Shown in pieces: positions 1 through 9,290 of a stretch of DNA of 64,000 nucleotides (its first letter is position 1; the number at the start of each line of letters is the position of its first letter). The DNA comes from Rhizobium sp. Q54. GTDB lineage: Bacteria; Pseudomonadota; Alphaproteobacteria; Rhizobiales; Xanthobacteraceae. The notes under the pieces are model-generated. The model was given only the letters and a program-made list of their open reading frames with translations. It was not told where the DNA came from and did no database searches. The stretch is taken from the NCBI GenBank assembly GCA_945861265.1, contig CAMAUC010000007.1:1-64000 (forward strand), in the 5' to 3' direction. Both the position numbers and the translations under genes were made by a program.

Positions 1-672
1 CGCGAACATACGCGCGATGTTAAGGCGGTAACCTGACTCGGCGATGCGATAGGCGAGACCCGAGCCGGCGCCGGCGGAGCCGGCGGCGATTTCCGCCACC
101 ACCGCACCGATCAGCGATAGGCCGCCGGCGATGCGCAGGCCCGCCAATATTTGCGGCAGCGCCGCCGGCAACTTCAGGCGCAGCAGCACTTGCCAGCGCG
201 AGGCCCTGTAGAGCTGGAATAGCGCGACGAGATTGCGGTCGACCGAGTTCAGACCCAGCGTGGTATTGGCCAGCACCGGAAAGAACGCCACGATCCAGGC
301 GCAAGCGAGCACGGCCAAAGGTTGCGGCAGATAGATCAGCAGCAGCGGCGCGATGGCGACCACCGGCGTCACCTGCAAAATCACAGCGTAAGGATAGAGC
401 GCAAACTCGGCAACGCGCCATCGATTGAAGGCAACCGCCAGCGCCACGCCGCCGAGGGCTGCCAACAGAAAGCCCTCGGCAGTGATGGTCAGCGTCACCA
501 GTAGCGATTGCCACAGCAGTTCGCGATCGTCGATCAAAGTAGCGGCGACGATGCCAGGCCCCGGCAACACATAAGGCGGAATCGCGAAGATGCGCACCGC
601 CAGATGCCAGGTAAGCACACTCAGCGCCAACATCGCCAGCGGCAGAACAAGGCGGAGCGCCCGTTCGCTCAT
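1..672 (-). CDS. ABC transporter permease (SsuC/TauC-like), truncated by window start
   Basis: Minus-strand translation from ATG at 672: MSERALRLVLPLAMLALSVLTWHLAVRIFAIPPYVLPGPG...; overlaps ATPase stop by 4 bp; the listed ORF 20..784 is in the wrong frame. Confidence 0.85.
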   Translation of the reverse strand, partial: MSERALRLVLPLAMLALSVLTWHLAVRIFAIPPYVLPGPGIVAATLIDDRELLWQSLLVTLTITAEGFLLAALGGVALAVAFNRWRVAEFALYPYAVILQVTPVVAIAPLLLIYLPQPLAVLACAWIVAFFPVLANTTLGLNSVDRNLVALFQLYRASRWQVLLRLKLPAALPQILAGLRIAGGLSLIGAVVAEIAAGSAGAGSGLAYRIAESGYRLNIARMFA

Positions 673-1436
673 GACTCGGCTCCGATCGCTTGCGCCAGCG
701 CTTCCGAAACCTGCCGGCAGTAACCCGCATATTCCGCCGAGGTCCGAAACCGCTCGTCGCGCGGATAGGATACCGGGATATCAATTTCCGCGAACACCCG
801 GCCGGGCCGCGACGTCATCACAAGAATGCGTTGCGAGAGAAAGACCGATTCGAATATCGAATGGGTAACGAAGATGACGGTGCGGCGCCGTTGTTGCCAC
901 AATGCCAATAGCTCATTGTTAAGCTTGAAGCGCGTGATCTCATCGAGCGCGGCGAACGGCTCATCCATCAGCAGCAAGGCCGGCTCGGTGACCAGCGCAC
1001 GGGCGATCGAGACGCGCATGCGCATGCCTCCGGACAATTGGCGCGGATAGGCTTGCGCGAATTCGCTCAATCCGACCTGCGCCAATGCGCGCGTCACTGA
1101 TCCGTGCGAGGCCGCACTGGCGGTGGCGCTCAGCTTGAACGGCAGCGACACATTCGCCGCGACCGTCGCCCACGGCATCAATGTCGGGTCCTGAAACACG
1201 AAACCGGTCTGGCCGGCGGATGCGGCACCGGAGCGCTCGACGGCGCCGATGCTCGCTTCACTCAAGCCCGCGACGATGCGTAGCGCAGTCGATTTGCCGC
1301 AGCCGGAAGGCCCGAGCAGCGACACGAACTCGCCGGCGCCGACGTCGAAAGTCAGCCCGGCCAACGCCGCGGTGCCATTGTCGAACGTCTTGCCGACATC
1401 ACGAAGCCGGACGTTTGTCTCGCCCTGCATGGTCAT
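669..1436 (-). CDS. ABC transporter ATP-binding protein (nitrate/sulfonate/taurine type)
   Basis: Walker A GPSGCGKST, signature LSGGMRMRVSIARAL, Walker B LLLMDEPF. Confidence 0.95.
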   Translation of the reverse strand: MTMQGETNVRLRDVGKTFDNGTAALAGLTFDVGAGEFVSLLGPSGCGKSTALRIVAGLSEASIGAVERSGAASAGQTGFVFQDPTLMPWATVAANVSLPFKLSATASAASHGSVTRALAQVGLSEFAQAYPRQLSGGMRMRVSIARALVTEPALLLMDEPFAALDEITRFKLNNELLALWQQRRRTVIFVTHSIFESVFLSQRILVMTSRPGRVFAEIDIPVSYPRDERFRTSAEYAGYCRQVSEALAQAIGAES

Positions 1437-2458
1437 TTAGGCCGCAAGTCGACGCCGACGCCTTTGTTGACGAACTGCAGCGTGAAAGCCTTGCGATAAT
1501 CGATTGCTTTATTGACAACCCCGGCGCGCACCATCTTGTCGAAGAAACTTTTCATGCGCGCGTCGGTCATGGCGCCGATGCCGAGCTTCTCCGCATCGCC
1601 GGAATCGACAATGCCGTATTCCTTCATCTTGGCGATGGAATAGGCCAGCAGCGCGTCGGTCATTTCCGGATTTTGCTTCTTGATGAGCTCGTTGCCGGGC
1701 CGGCTGTCACCATAAAGATAATTGTACCAGCCGATCGCCGAGGCATCGACAAATCGTTGCACCAATGCCGGATTCTTCTCGACCAGATCACGCCGCGTCT
1801 CGATCAAGGTCGAGTAGCTGTTGAAGCCATGATCGGCGAGCAGAAATATAGCCGGCTTGAAATGCCCTTGCGTCTCGATCGCATAGGGCTCGGACGTGAC
1901 ATAGCCCTGCATCGCCGTATTCTCGTCGGCGAGGAAGGGCTGCGGATTGAAGGTGTAAGGCTTCACCCTGGCTTCGTCGAAACCGTAATCGGCCTTCAGC
2001 CACTGAAAATAACTGGCGATGCCCTCCTTGGACACCAGCAGCGTCAGTCTCTTCAGGTCTTCGAGTTTTCTGGCCTTGCCGGGATGCGCCAGCAGAACCT
2101 GCGGATCCTTCTGAAAGCTTGCCGCCACGGCGATGGTGGGGACATTTTGCTCGACCGCGTCGAAGCTTTGCAGCGAATTGGCACTCATGAAAAAGTCGAG
2201 CTTGCCGACCGGCAGCAGCAGGCGGTTGTTCACATTCGGTCCGCCCGGGACGATCGTGACGTCCAGCCCGTATTTCTTGTAGGTGCCGTCGGCGAGCGCC
2301 TGGTAATAGCCGCCATGCTCGGCCTCGGCCACCCAGTTGGTGCCGAAACGCACCTTGTCGAGGGTCTGTGCTGGCGCGGCCGGCGTCAGGACCGCGCTGA
2401 AGGCGCCGGCCAAGGCGGCGGCAAGAGTGGCGTTCCGCGCCATTCGGTTGACTTGCAT
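1433..2458 (-). CDS. ABC transporter substrate-binding protein (NMT1/THI5-SsuA family)
   Basis: Signal peptide MQVNRMARNATLAAALAGAFSAVLTPAAPAQ; ...VRFGTNWVAEAEHGGYYQALADGTYKKYGLDVTIVPGGP; start chosen inside the longer ORF. Confidence 0.9.
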   Translation of the reverse strand: MQVNRMARNATLAAALAGAFSAVLTPAAPAQTLDKVRFGTNWVAEAEHGGYYQALADGTYKKYGLDVTIVPGGPNVNNRLLLPVGKLDFFMSANSLQSFDAVEQNVPTIAVAASFQKDPQVLLAHPGKARKLEDLKRLTLLVSKEGIASYFQWLKADYGFDEARVKPYTFNPQPFLADENTAMQGYVTSEPYAIETQGHFKPAIFLLADHGFNSYSTLIETRRDLVEKNPALVQRFVDASAIGWYNYLYGDSRPGNELIKKQNPEMTDALLAYSIAKMKEYGIVDSGDAEKLGIGAMTDARMKSFFDKMVRAGVVNKAIDYRKAFTLQFVNKGVGVDLRPK

Positions 2459-2573
2459 GATTCGATCCTTGCCCGGCGGCTGTGAATTATAGCCAATAAG
2501 AAACGCCGAAGCAGCGGCAATTTCGCGCAATCCGGCTACAGTCCTGCCTGCGCAAACAGACCCGGGGGACAGA

Positions 2574-3146
2574 ATGGACGCGGACATCAAGACTGAAAGC
2601 AGCAACAAGCGCCTGAACGACCTGGTGGCCGTCACCGTCGTGATCCTGTCGGTGCTCATGGCGGTGTCGAACATCAAGGATGGCAATATCGGGCAGGCCA
2701 TGCAGAAAGCGAAGGCGGATTCGGTCGACGCCTGGAGTGAATATCAGGCCTCGCGGCTCAAGCTGCATGTCGACGAAAACGGATTGGCGCAGCTCCGGCT
2801 GCTGGAAACCGCCGGCAATTTCGACCGGGCTTTGGCGGCCAAACAGGCGGCCGAATACGAGTCCGACATCAAGAAGTACGAGGCTCGCTCGAAAGAAACC
2901 CGCGCCAAGGCCGAGCGCCTTGAGAAGGAATACGACCAGCTCAATTTCCGAGACGATCAGTTCGACATGGCGGATGCCTTTATGTCGATCGCAGTTGCCG
3001 TCGCCGCGGTGGCGGCGTTGGTCGACAATATCATGCTGCTCTATTTTGCCTGGGGATCCGGTGCCTTCGGCATCGCCTTCTGGATCGCCGGCTTTGCCGG
3101 GCTCAATTTCCGGCCGGAATGGCTGGCGCAGTTGCTGGGGACATAA
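2574..3146 (+). CDS. DUF4337-like membrane protein
   Basis: N-terminal TM, coiled middle, two C-terminal TM segments; resembles DUF4337. Confidence 0.75.
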   Translation: MDADIKTESSNKRLNDLVAVTVVILSVLMAVSNIKDGNIGQAMQKAKADSVDAWSEYQASRLKLHVDENGLAQLRLLETAGNFDRALAAKQAAEYESDIKKYEARSKETRAKAERLEKEYDQLNFRDDQFDMADAFMSIAVAVAAVAALVDNIMLLYFAWGSGAFGIAFWIAGFAGLNFRPEWLAQLLGT

Positions 3147-3189
3147 GCGCCGCCATCCAGTTTTTCCGTACTTTACGGGGATCGCTCGG

Positions 3190-3222
3190 GCCGGCGGTAC
3201 CCGCGTGCGGACCGCCGGCTTT
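3190..3222 (+). terminator. Hairpin terminator after DUF4337 gene
   Basis: GCCGGCGGT...ACCGCCGGC followed by TTTCTGT. Confidence 0.5.
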
Positions 3223-3328
3223 CTGTATTGATCGTTCGATAATTAGTTTTTATTGATTCTAAGGTGGAGACTTCCTGCCGAGGCAATGCTATTTTCGGCA
3301 CAACAGACGGACGGGGCAACGTGATTTC

Positions 3329-4072
3329 ATGACTTCGCAATTTCAGCTGCGTTTAAGCGCAGCGGTTTTGGCGTGTGGGCTTGCGCTCACGCCGACTTAC
3401 GCAACCGCCGCCGGCGGTGCTTTCGCGGTGGACGATTCCGAAATCGGCAAGCCGGGCGAATGCAAGGTCGAATCCTGGGCGTCGTTTGCCGGCAATCACG
3501 ATCTGATCGCCGCGACCTCGCCGGCCTGCGTCGTCAAGCTCGGCATCCCTTTCGAACTTGGCGGACAATTACAGCGCGCGCGCAGCGACAGCGCCTGGAG
3601 CACCAGCGGCACGCTGAAGGCCAAGACCAATATCATTCCGGCTGAAAACCACCCGTTCGGGATTGCCATTTCCGGCGGGAGCAGCTGGAATCTCATCAAC
3701 GGCGCCAATACCGGCGGCTTCATCAATGTGCCGGTCACGTTTCAGCTGCGCGACGACTTCAAGATCAACATCAACGGCGGCTGGATGTACGACAGCACGA
3801 CCAAGATCAACTACGCCACCTGGGGCGGCGGCTTCGAATGGAATTTCGTTAAACCGTTGACCTTGATCGGCGAAGTCTACGGCCAGAGCGGCCGCCTGGT
3901 CACGCCCGAGCCCGATGCCGCGCCGTCGAACAACAGCGTGCGCGAACCGCGCAGCCAGTTGGGCCTGCGCTACACGCCGAAGGAAAACATCGACTTCGAT
4001 GTGATCTGGGGCCGCAACATCACCGGCGAGAATTCCAACTGGGTGACGCTCGGCGTCAACCTGCGCTTCTAG
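3329..4072 (+). CDS. Secreted/outer-membrane beta-barrel-like hypothetical protein
   Basis: Signal peptide ending ATAA, amphipathic repeats, C-terminal aromatic (NLRF). Confidence 0.7.
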   Translation: MTSQFQLRLSAAVLACGLALTPTYATAAGGAFAVDDSEIGKPGECKVESWASFAGNHDLIAATSPACVVKLGIPFELGGQLQRARSDSAWSTSGTLKAKTNIIPAENHPFGIAISGGSSWNLINGANTGGFINVPVTFQLRDDFKININGGWMYDSTTKINYATWGGGFEWNFVKPLTLIGEVYGQSGRLVTPEPDAAPSNNSVREPRSQLGLRYTPKENIDFDVIWGRNITGENSNWVTLGVNLRF

Positions 4073-4077
4073 GAGCG

Positions 4078-7017
4078 TCAGGCTTTAGCCGCAAGGCTCA
4101 TTTCAAGCACCCGCGCGACATGCAGCGCATCGCGCGCCGTGCCATCGTGAATCTGGTGGCGGCATGACGTGCCATCGGCGACGATCATCGTATCACTGGC
4201 GCTCTTTCGGACCGCCGGCAGCAACGACAGTTCGCCCATCTTGAGCGAGACGTCGATCGTATCCTTGTTGTAGCCGAACGACCCGGCCATGCCGCAGCAG
4301 CTCGATTCAATCGTCTCGACGCTGAGTTCGGGAACGAGCTTCAGAACGCTTTCGACCGCGCCCATCGCGGCGAAGGACTTCTGATGGCAGTGGCCATGCA
4401 GCAAGGCCTTCCGCGGCAGCGCACCGAGCCGCAATTCGAGATTGCCCGCTTCATGTTCGCGGGCGAGGAATTCCTCCAACAGCAACGCCTGCGCCGCGAC
4501 CTTATTGGCGACTTCGCCTTTCAACAAAGCCGGCAGTTCATCGCGCAATGTCAGCAGGCAACTTGGTTCCAACCCAACGATGGGGATGCCGCGCATAGCG
4601 AAGGGCGCCAAAGCCGCCAAAGTGCGGCGCATTTCGGCGCGCGCCGCGTCGACCTTGCCGACCGACAGGAACGTGCGGCCGCAGCATAAAGGCCGTGCTT
4701 TGCCGTCAATCGGCAGCGCCGCATGCACTCTGTAGCCACCGGCGACCAGCACCGATAAAGCAGCGTCGAGATTTTCGCGCTCGAAATAGCGATTGAAGGT
4801 GTCGGCGAACAGCACGACTTCGCGCATCGGCGTTTCGCCGATGGAGCGGTCGCGGAAAATATCGGTTCGCCAACGCGGCAGGCTGCGCCGCGCCGAGAAG
4901 CCGGCGAAAGCTTCCGAGGCCCAGCGCAGCAACGGCACGCGGTCACGCAGATTGAACAAAGCGGCAAAGCGCGCGGCGATCGGCGCATAGCGCGGCAAAT
5001 AGCCGACCAGCCGGTTATGTAGCGAAAGACCATGCTTGGCGGCGCGCGCCGCCAGTACCTCAATCTTCATGCGCGCCATGTCGACGCCGGTCGGGCATTC
5101 GCTGCGGCAGGCTTTGCAGGAGACGCACAGCGATAAGGTTTCCGCCATCTCATCCGAGGCCAAGGCGTCCGGACCAAGTTGTCCCGTGATCGCCAGCCGA
5201 AGCGAATTTGCGCGGCCGCGGGTGACATCGCGCTCGTCGCGCGTGACGCGATAACTTGGGCACATGGCGCCGCCGGCGAGCTTGCGGCAGGCGCCATTGT
5301 TGTTGCACATCTCGATGGCGCCTTGCAGGCCTCCGCCGACGCCCGGATAGGCCGACCAGTGCAGTTCGGTCTTGATGTCAACGCCCGCGTAATCCGACTT
5401 GTAGCGGAACAGCGAGCGGTCATCGAATTTCGGCGCGCGCACGATCTTGCCGGGATTGTAGAGGCCGTTCGGGTCGAATCGATCCTTCACTTCCTCGAAG
5501 GCGCGAGCGAGCTTCGACCCGAACATCGGCTCGTTGAACTCCGAGCGAACCAGCCCGTCGCCATGTTCGCCGGAATGCGAACCCTTGTATTCGCGCACCA
5601 TGGCGAAGGCCTCTTCGGCGATCGCGCGCATCGCGAGGACGTCCTTCTCCAGTCGCAGATTGAGCACCGGCCGCACATGCAGGCAGCCGTTTCCGGCATG
5701 CGCGTACCAGGTGCCGCGCGTACCGTTCTTATCGAAAATCTCCGTCAGCCGCGTCGTGTAGTCGGCGAGATGCTCGAGCGGCACGGCGCAATCCTCGACG
5801 AAGGACACCGGCTTGCCGCTCTCCTTCATCGACATCATGATGTTGAGTCCGGAGGTACGCACGTCGGTGATCGCCGCCTGCAAGCCGGCGTCGAGGATAT
5901 CGACCACGCCACCCCATTTGGCGCCGCTGTTGCTCCAGGCAAAGCCGAGATCGCCGATCAATTCATTGAGCTGGCGCAGCCGCGCCAGATTCTCGTTCTG
6001 ATCGTCCTCACCAAATTCGACCAGCAGGATCGCGGCGGGCAGATCGCGCACGAAGCGATCGAGCGTCGGCTTGAACATGGCAATGGCGCCGGCCAGTTCG
6101 ATCATGGTCTGGTCGATGAGTTCGACCGCGATGGGTTTGAGCTTGACGATATGCTGCGCGCAGTTCATCGCCTCGTAGAAGCTGCCGAAATGCACGGCGC
6201 CGACCGCGCGCTTGCCGAGCAAGGGCGACAGCTTCAATTCGATGCGCGTCGAATAGCCGAGTGTCCCTTCCGAGCCGACAAGAATATGCGACAGGTTAAT
6301 GTCGTTCCTGCCGGAGTATTTGCCAGGCACCAGCGCATCGAGATTGTAGCCGCCGACGCGGCGCTGCACTTTGGGGAAGCGCGCGGCGATCTCGCTGGCC
6401 TCGCGCGCGCCGATGTCGAGCAGATCTTGCGCCAGCGGCCGTATCGCCGCAGGCACGTCGTCGAGGCTGCCGCCCATCGGCCCGAAATGGGCTTTGGTGC
6501 CGTCGGCAAGCAACGCGTCGATCGACAGCACATTGTCGCGCATGGTGCCGTAGCGCAGCGAACGGCCGCCGCAGGAATTGTTGCCGGCCATGCCGCCAAT
6601 GGTGGCGCGGGAGGCGGTCGAGATATCGACCGGGAACCACAGGCCGTGCGGCTTCAACTGGCGGTTCAACTCGTCGAGGACGATGCCCGGCTCGACTGAG
6701 ACGCGCGCGTTCTTGACGTCGAGATCGAGGATCCGGGTGAGGTATTTGGAGCCGTCGACGACCAATGATTCGCCGACCGTCTGGCCGCATTGGGAGGTGC
6801 CGCCGCCGCGGGGGAGGACGGTAACGCCTTCCTGCCGGGCGATCCGAATCGCCCGTTCGGCCTCCTCGACCGTTCGGGGGGCCACCACGCCGACCGGGGT
6901 GATCTGGTAATGCGAGGCGTCGGTCGCGTAGCGGCCGCGGGTATAGCGGTCGAACTGGACATCCCCGGTCAATTCGGCCTTCAGACGCCTTTCCAGGCCG
7001 GGTAGGACAACCGTCAA
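4078..7017 (-). CDS. FAD-binding and (Fe-S)-binding oxidoreductase (D-lactate dehydrogenase/GlcD-like fused to Fe-S domain)
   Basis: FAD_binding_4 motif PRGGGTSQCGQTVG, Fe-S motif CVSCKACRSECP, CCG motif SSCCGMAGSFGY. Confidence 0.93.
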   Translation of the reverse strand: MTVVLPGLERRLKAELTGDVQFDRYTRGRYATDASHYQITPVGVVAPRTVEEAERAIRIARQEGVTVLPRGGGTSQCGQTVGESLVVDGSKYLTRILDLDVKNARVSVEPGIVLDELNRQLKPHGLWFPVDISTASRATIGGMAGNNSCGGRSLRYGTMRDNVLSIDALLADGTKAHFGPMGGSLDDVPAAIRPLAQDLLDIGAREASEIAARFPKVQRRVGGYNLDALVPGKYSGRNDINLSHILVGSEGTLGYSTRIELKLSPLLGKRAVGAVHFGSFYEAMNCAQHIVKLKPIAVELIDQTMIELAGAIAMFKPTLDRFVRDLPAAILLVEFGEDDQNENLARLRQLNELIGDLGFAWSNSGAKWGGVVDILDAGLQAAITDVRTSGLNIMMSMKESGKPVSFVEDCAVPLEHLADYTTRLTEIFDKNGTRGTWYAHAGNGCLHVRPVLNLRLEKDVLAMRAIAEEAFAMVREYKGSHSGEHGDGLVRSEFNEPMFGSKLARAFEEVKDRFDPNGLYNPGKIVRAPKFDDRSLFRYKSDYAGVDIKTELHWSAYPGVGGGLQGAIEMCNNNGACRKLAGGAMCPSYRVTRDERDVTRGRANSLRLAITGQLGPDALASDEMAETLSLCVSCKACRSECPTGVDMARMKIEVLAARAAKHGLSLHNRLVGYLPRYAPIAARFAALFNLRDRVPLLRWASEAFAGFSARRSLPRWRTDIFRDRSIGETPMREVVLFADTFNRYFERENLDAALSVLVAGGYRVHAALPIDGKARPLCCGRTFLSVGKVDAARAEMRRTLAALAPFAMRGIPIVGLEPSCLLTLRDELPALLKGEVANKVAAQALLLEEFLAREHEAGNLELRLGALPRKALLHGHCHQKSFAAMGAVESVLKLVPELSVETIESSCCGMAGSFGYNKDTIDVSLKMGELSLLPAVRKSASDTMIVADGTSCRHQIHDGTARDALHVARVLEMSLAAKA

Positions 7018-7035
7018 ACCGCCGATCCTCTCATT

Positions 7036-7087
7036 GTGTATGGGTTTATTGCATGAGCCGAGTGTATGGGTTTATTGCATGAGCCGA
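7036..7087. repeat. 26-bp perfect tandem duplication upstream of aminotransferase gene
   Basis: gtgtatgggtttattgcatgagccga repeated twice (7036-7061, 7062-7087). Confidence 0.9.
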
Positions 7088-7231
7088 TTGCGGAAAACCG
7101 CTTGACCGCAATGTTGCATTCATAGTTCAACGCCACAAGCACCGCTCCCAAATCGCGATCTTGCCGGGACGGGCTGGGGACTACCCCCACGCACTTACTC
7201 ATAAAGCTGCCGTTTTAGGAGCGGATTTCCA

Positions 7232-8440
7232 ATGGCTCAGAATTCCTCACGTATGGCCGGGCGTCACTTCCTGCACATCCCGGGACCGACACCGGTGCCC
7301 GACCGCGTCCTGCGCGCCATGGACACGCCGATGATCGATCATCGCGGTCCGGAATTTTCCAAGCTGGCCAAGAAGTGCCTCGACGGCATCAAGACCATTT
7401 TCAAGACCACCAACCCGGTGATCATCTATACCGCGACCGGCACCGGCGCCTGGGAAGGCGCGCTGGTCAACACACTGTCGCCCGGCGACAAGGTGCTGAT
7501 GGTCGAGACCGGCCAGTTCGCCACCTTGTGGAAGAAGATGGCCGAGAAGCTCGGCCTCGTCGCCGAACTGATCCCGACCAACTGGCGCGTCGGCACCGAT
7601 CCGAAGCTGATCGAAGCGCGGCTGCGCGACGACAAGGCGCATGAGATCAAGGCGGTGTGCGTGCTGCACAACGAGACCTCGACCGGCTGCCAGACCGATA
7701 TCGCCGCGATCCGCAAGGCGATCGACGCCGCAGGCCACCCGGCGCTGCTGATGGTAGACACCATTTCGTCGCTGGCGTCGATGGACTACCGCCATGACGA
7801 ATGGGGCGTCGACGTCTCGGTCGGTGGCGCGCAGAAGGGCCTGATGCTGCCGCCCGGCATGTCGTTCAACGCGATCAGCGACAAGGCGCTTGCCGCCAAC
7901 AAGACCTCCAAGCTCACCAAGTCGTTCTGGGCCTGGGACGAAATGCTGGCCATGAACAAGGTCGGCTTCTTCCCCTACACGCCCGGCACGCAGATGCTGC
8001 ATGGCCTCGCCGAAGGCATTGCCATGCTGCACGAGGAAGGCCTCGACAACGTCTTCGCGCGGCATGACCGCCTCGCCGAAGCGACCCGCCGCGCCGTCAA
8101 GGCCTGGGGCCTCGACACCGTATGCAGCGACGCCAAGTATCAATCGTCGACGCTGACCGCGGTGCTGCTGCCGGAAGGCCACAACGCCGACGCCTTCCGC
8201 GGGCTGGCGCTCGACACCTTCAACATCTCCTACGGCGCCAGCTTCGGGCCTTTCGCCGGCAAGTATTTCCGCATCGGCCATCTCGGCGACATCAATGACG
8301 CGATGCTGATGGGCGGCCTGGCCTCGACCGAAATGGCGCTGGCCTTGGCCGGCGTGCCGTTCAAGAAGGGCGGCGTGCAGGCGGCGATGGATTATCTGGT
8401 CACCGCGCATGGCGGCGGCAAGAAGCAGGCGGCGGAGTAA
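7232..8440 (+). CDS. Serine--glyoxylate aminotransferase (class V PLP aminotransferase)
   Basis: FLHIPGPTPVPDRVLRAM, GAQKGLMLPPGMSF PLP-lysine region; SgaA/AGXT family. Confidence 0.9.
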   Translation: MAQNSSRMAGRHFLHIPGPTPVPDRVLRAMDTPMIDHRGPEFSKLAKKCLDGIKTIFKTTNPVIIYTATGTGAWEGALVNTLSPGDKVLMVETGQFATLWKKMAEKLGLVAELIPTNWRVGTDPKLIEARLRDDKAHEIKAVCVLHNETSTGCQTDIAAIRKAIDAAGHPALLMVDTISSLASMDYRHDEWGVDVSVGGAQKGLMLPPGMSFNAISDKALAANKTSKLTKSFWAWDEMLAMNKVGFFPYTPGTQMLHGLAEGIAMLHEEGLDNVFARHDRLAEATRRAVKAWGLDTVCSDAKYQSSTLTAVLLPEGHNADAFRGLALDTFNISYGASFGPFAGKYFRIGHLGDINDAMLMGGLASTEMALALAGVPFKKGGVQAAMDYLVTAHGGGKKQAAE

Positions 8441-8463
8441 GTTTGCTCTCTGCGATGATTTGA

Positions 8464-8494
8464 AATGGCCGGGCCAAAAGCCCGGCCATTTTTT
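8464..8494 (+). terminator. Rho-independent terminator
   Basis: AATGGCCGGGC caaaa GCCCGGCCATT TTTT. Confidence 0.85.
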
Positions 8495-9284
8495 ATGCGA
8501 GAGCGCGTTTTGCAAAATCCGCGATCGCCCTCACCGTCACCTCCGGCGCTTCGCGTTGCGGCGAATGTTTGACGCCGGGCAATAGTGCGACTTCGACGGG
8601 GCAATAGCATTCCTGTTCGGCGATCTCGATCTGCGCGACCGTGCCGTATTGATCGTCCGCGCCCTGCACGATCAGGATCGGCACGCGGATGTAATCGAGT
8701 TGTTCGGTGATATCCCATTTGCGGAAATCCGGATCGAGCCAGGCGCCGTTCCAGCCGTGGAAAGCGTTGTCGGGGTCCTTGTGCCAGCGTGCGAGCTTTT
8801 GTTTGAGGTCCGTTGTCTCGTAAGCTTTCTTCGCCTCGACGATGGCGGCGATGCCCGTATCCTCGGTAAAGAAATGCGGCGCCATCAGTACAAGGCCGCC
8901 GACGCGGTGATCCTGATGCGTGCCGGCATAAATCGCGGCAATGGAGGCGCCATCGCTGTGGCCGATCAGCAGGCCGCGCTGAAAGCCGATTTGATCGAGG
9001 AGTGCGGGCAAGACATCGCGCGCCTCGTCGTGCATATAAGTGAGCGGCCGCGGCAAGGCCACAGGCGACGATTGTCCGTAACCTGCGCGCGAATAAACGA
9101 ACACACCGCAGCCGGTCGCCTGCGCAAGCTTCTCCGGAAAATCGCCCCACAGGCCGATGCAGCCGAGGCCTTCGTGCAGCAGCACCAGCGTCGGCGCGTC
9201 GGCGGGCTTTGGGCCGATGAAGCGGTATTCGAGGCTGTGAGAGCCGATGGAGAGAAAGCCGGAGTCGGAAAGTGCCATTTCCAT
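8493..9284 (-). CDS. Alpha/beta hydrolase
   Basis: LLHEGLGCIGLW, nucleophile GHSDGAS, C-terminal PGVKHSPQREAP. Confidence 0.92.
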   Translation of the reverse strand: MEMALSDSGFLSIGSHSLEYRFIGPKPADAPTLVLLHEGLGCIGLWGDFPEKLAQATGCGVFVYSRAGYGQSSPVALPRPLTYMHDEARDVLPALLDQIGFQRGLLIGHSDGASIAAIYAGTHQDHRVGGLVLMAPHFFTEDTGIAAIVEAKKAYETTDLKQKLARWHKDPDNAFHGWNGAWLDPDFRKWDITEQLDYIRVPILIVQGADDQYGTVAQIEIAEQECYCPVEVALLPGVKHSPQREAPEVTVRAIADFAKRALA

Positions 9285-9290
9285 TCGTGG

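Noticed and set aside
1181-2485. 434-aa + strand ORF
   Set aside because: Antisense shadow of the ABC ATPase and binding-protein genes
5179-6699. 506-aa + strand ORF
   Set aside because: Antisense shadow of the FAD/Fe-S oxidase gene
7014-7202. 62-aa minus-strand ORF spanning the tandem repeat
   Set aside because: No RBS or family support; overlaps likely regulatory DNA
7232-8440. Aminotransferase as BhcA of the beta-hydroxyaspartate cycle
   Set aside because: BhcB/C/D-type genes are not adjacent; serine-glyoxylate aminotransferase is the simpler call
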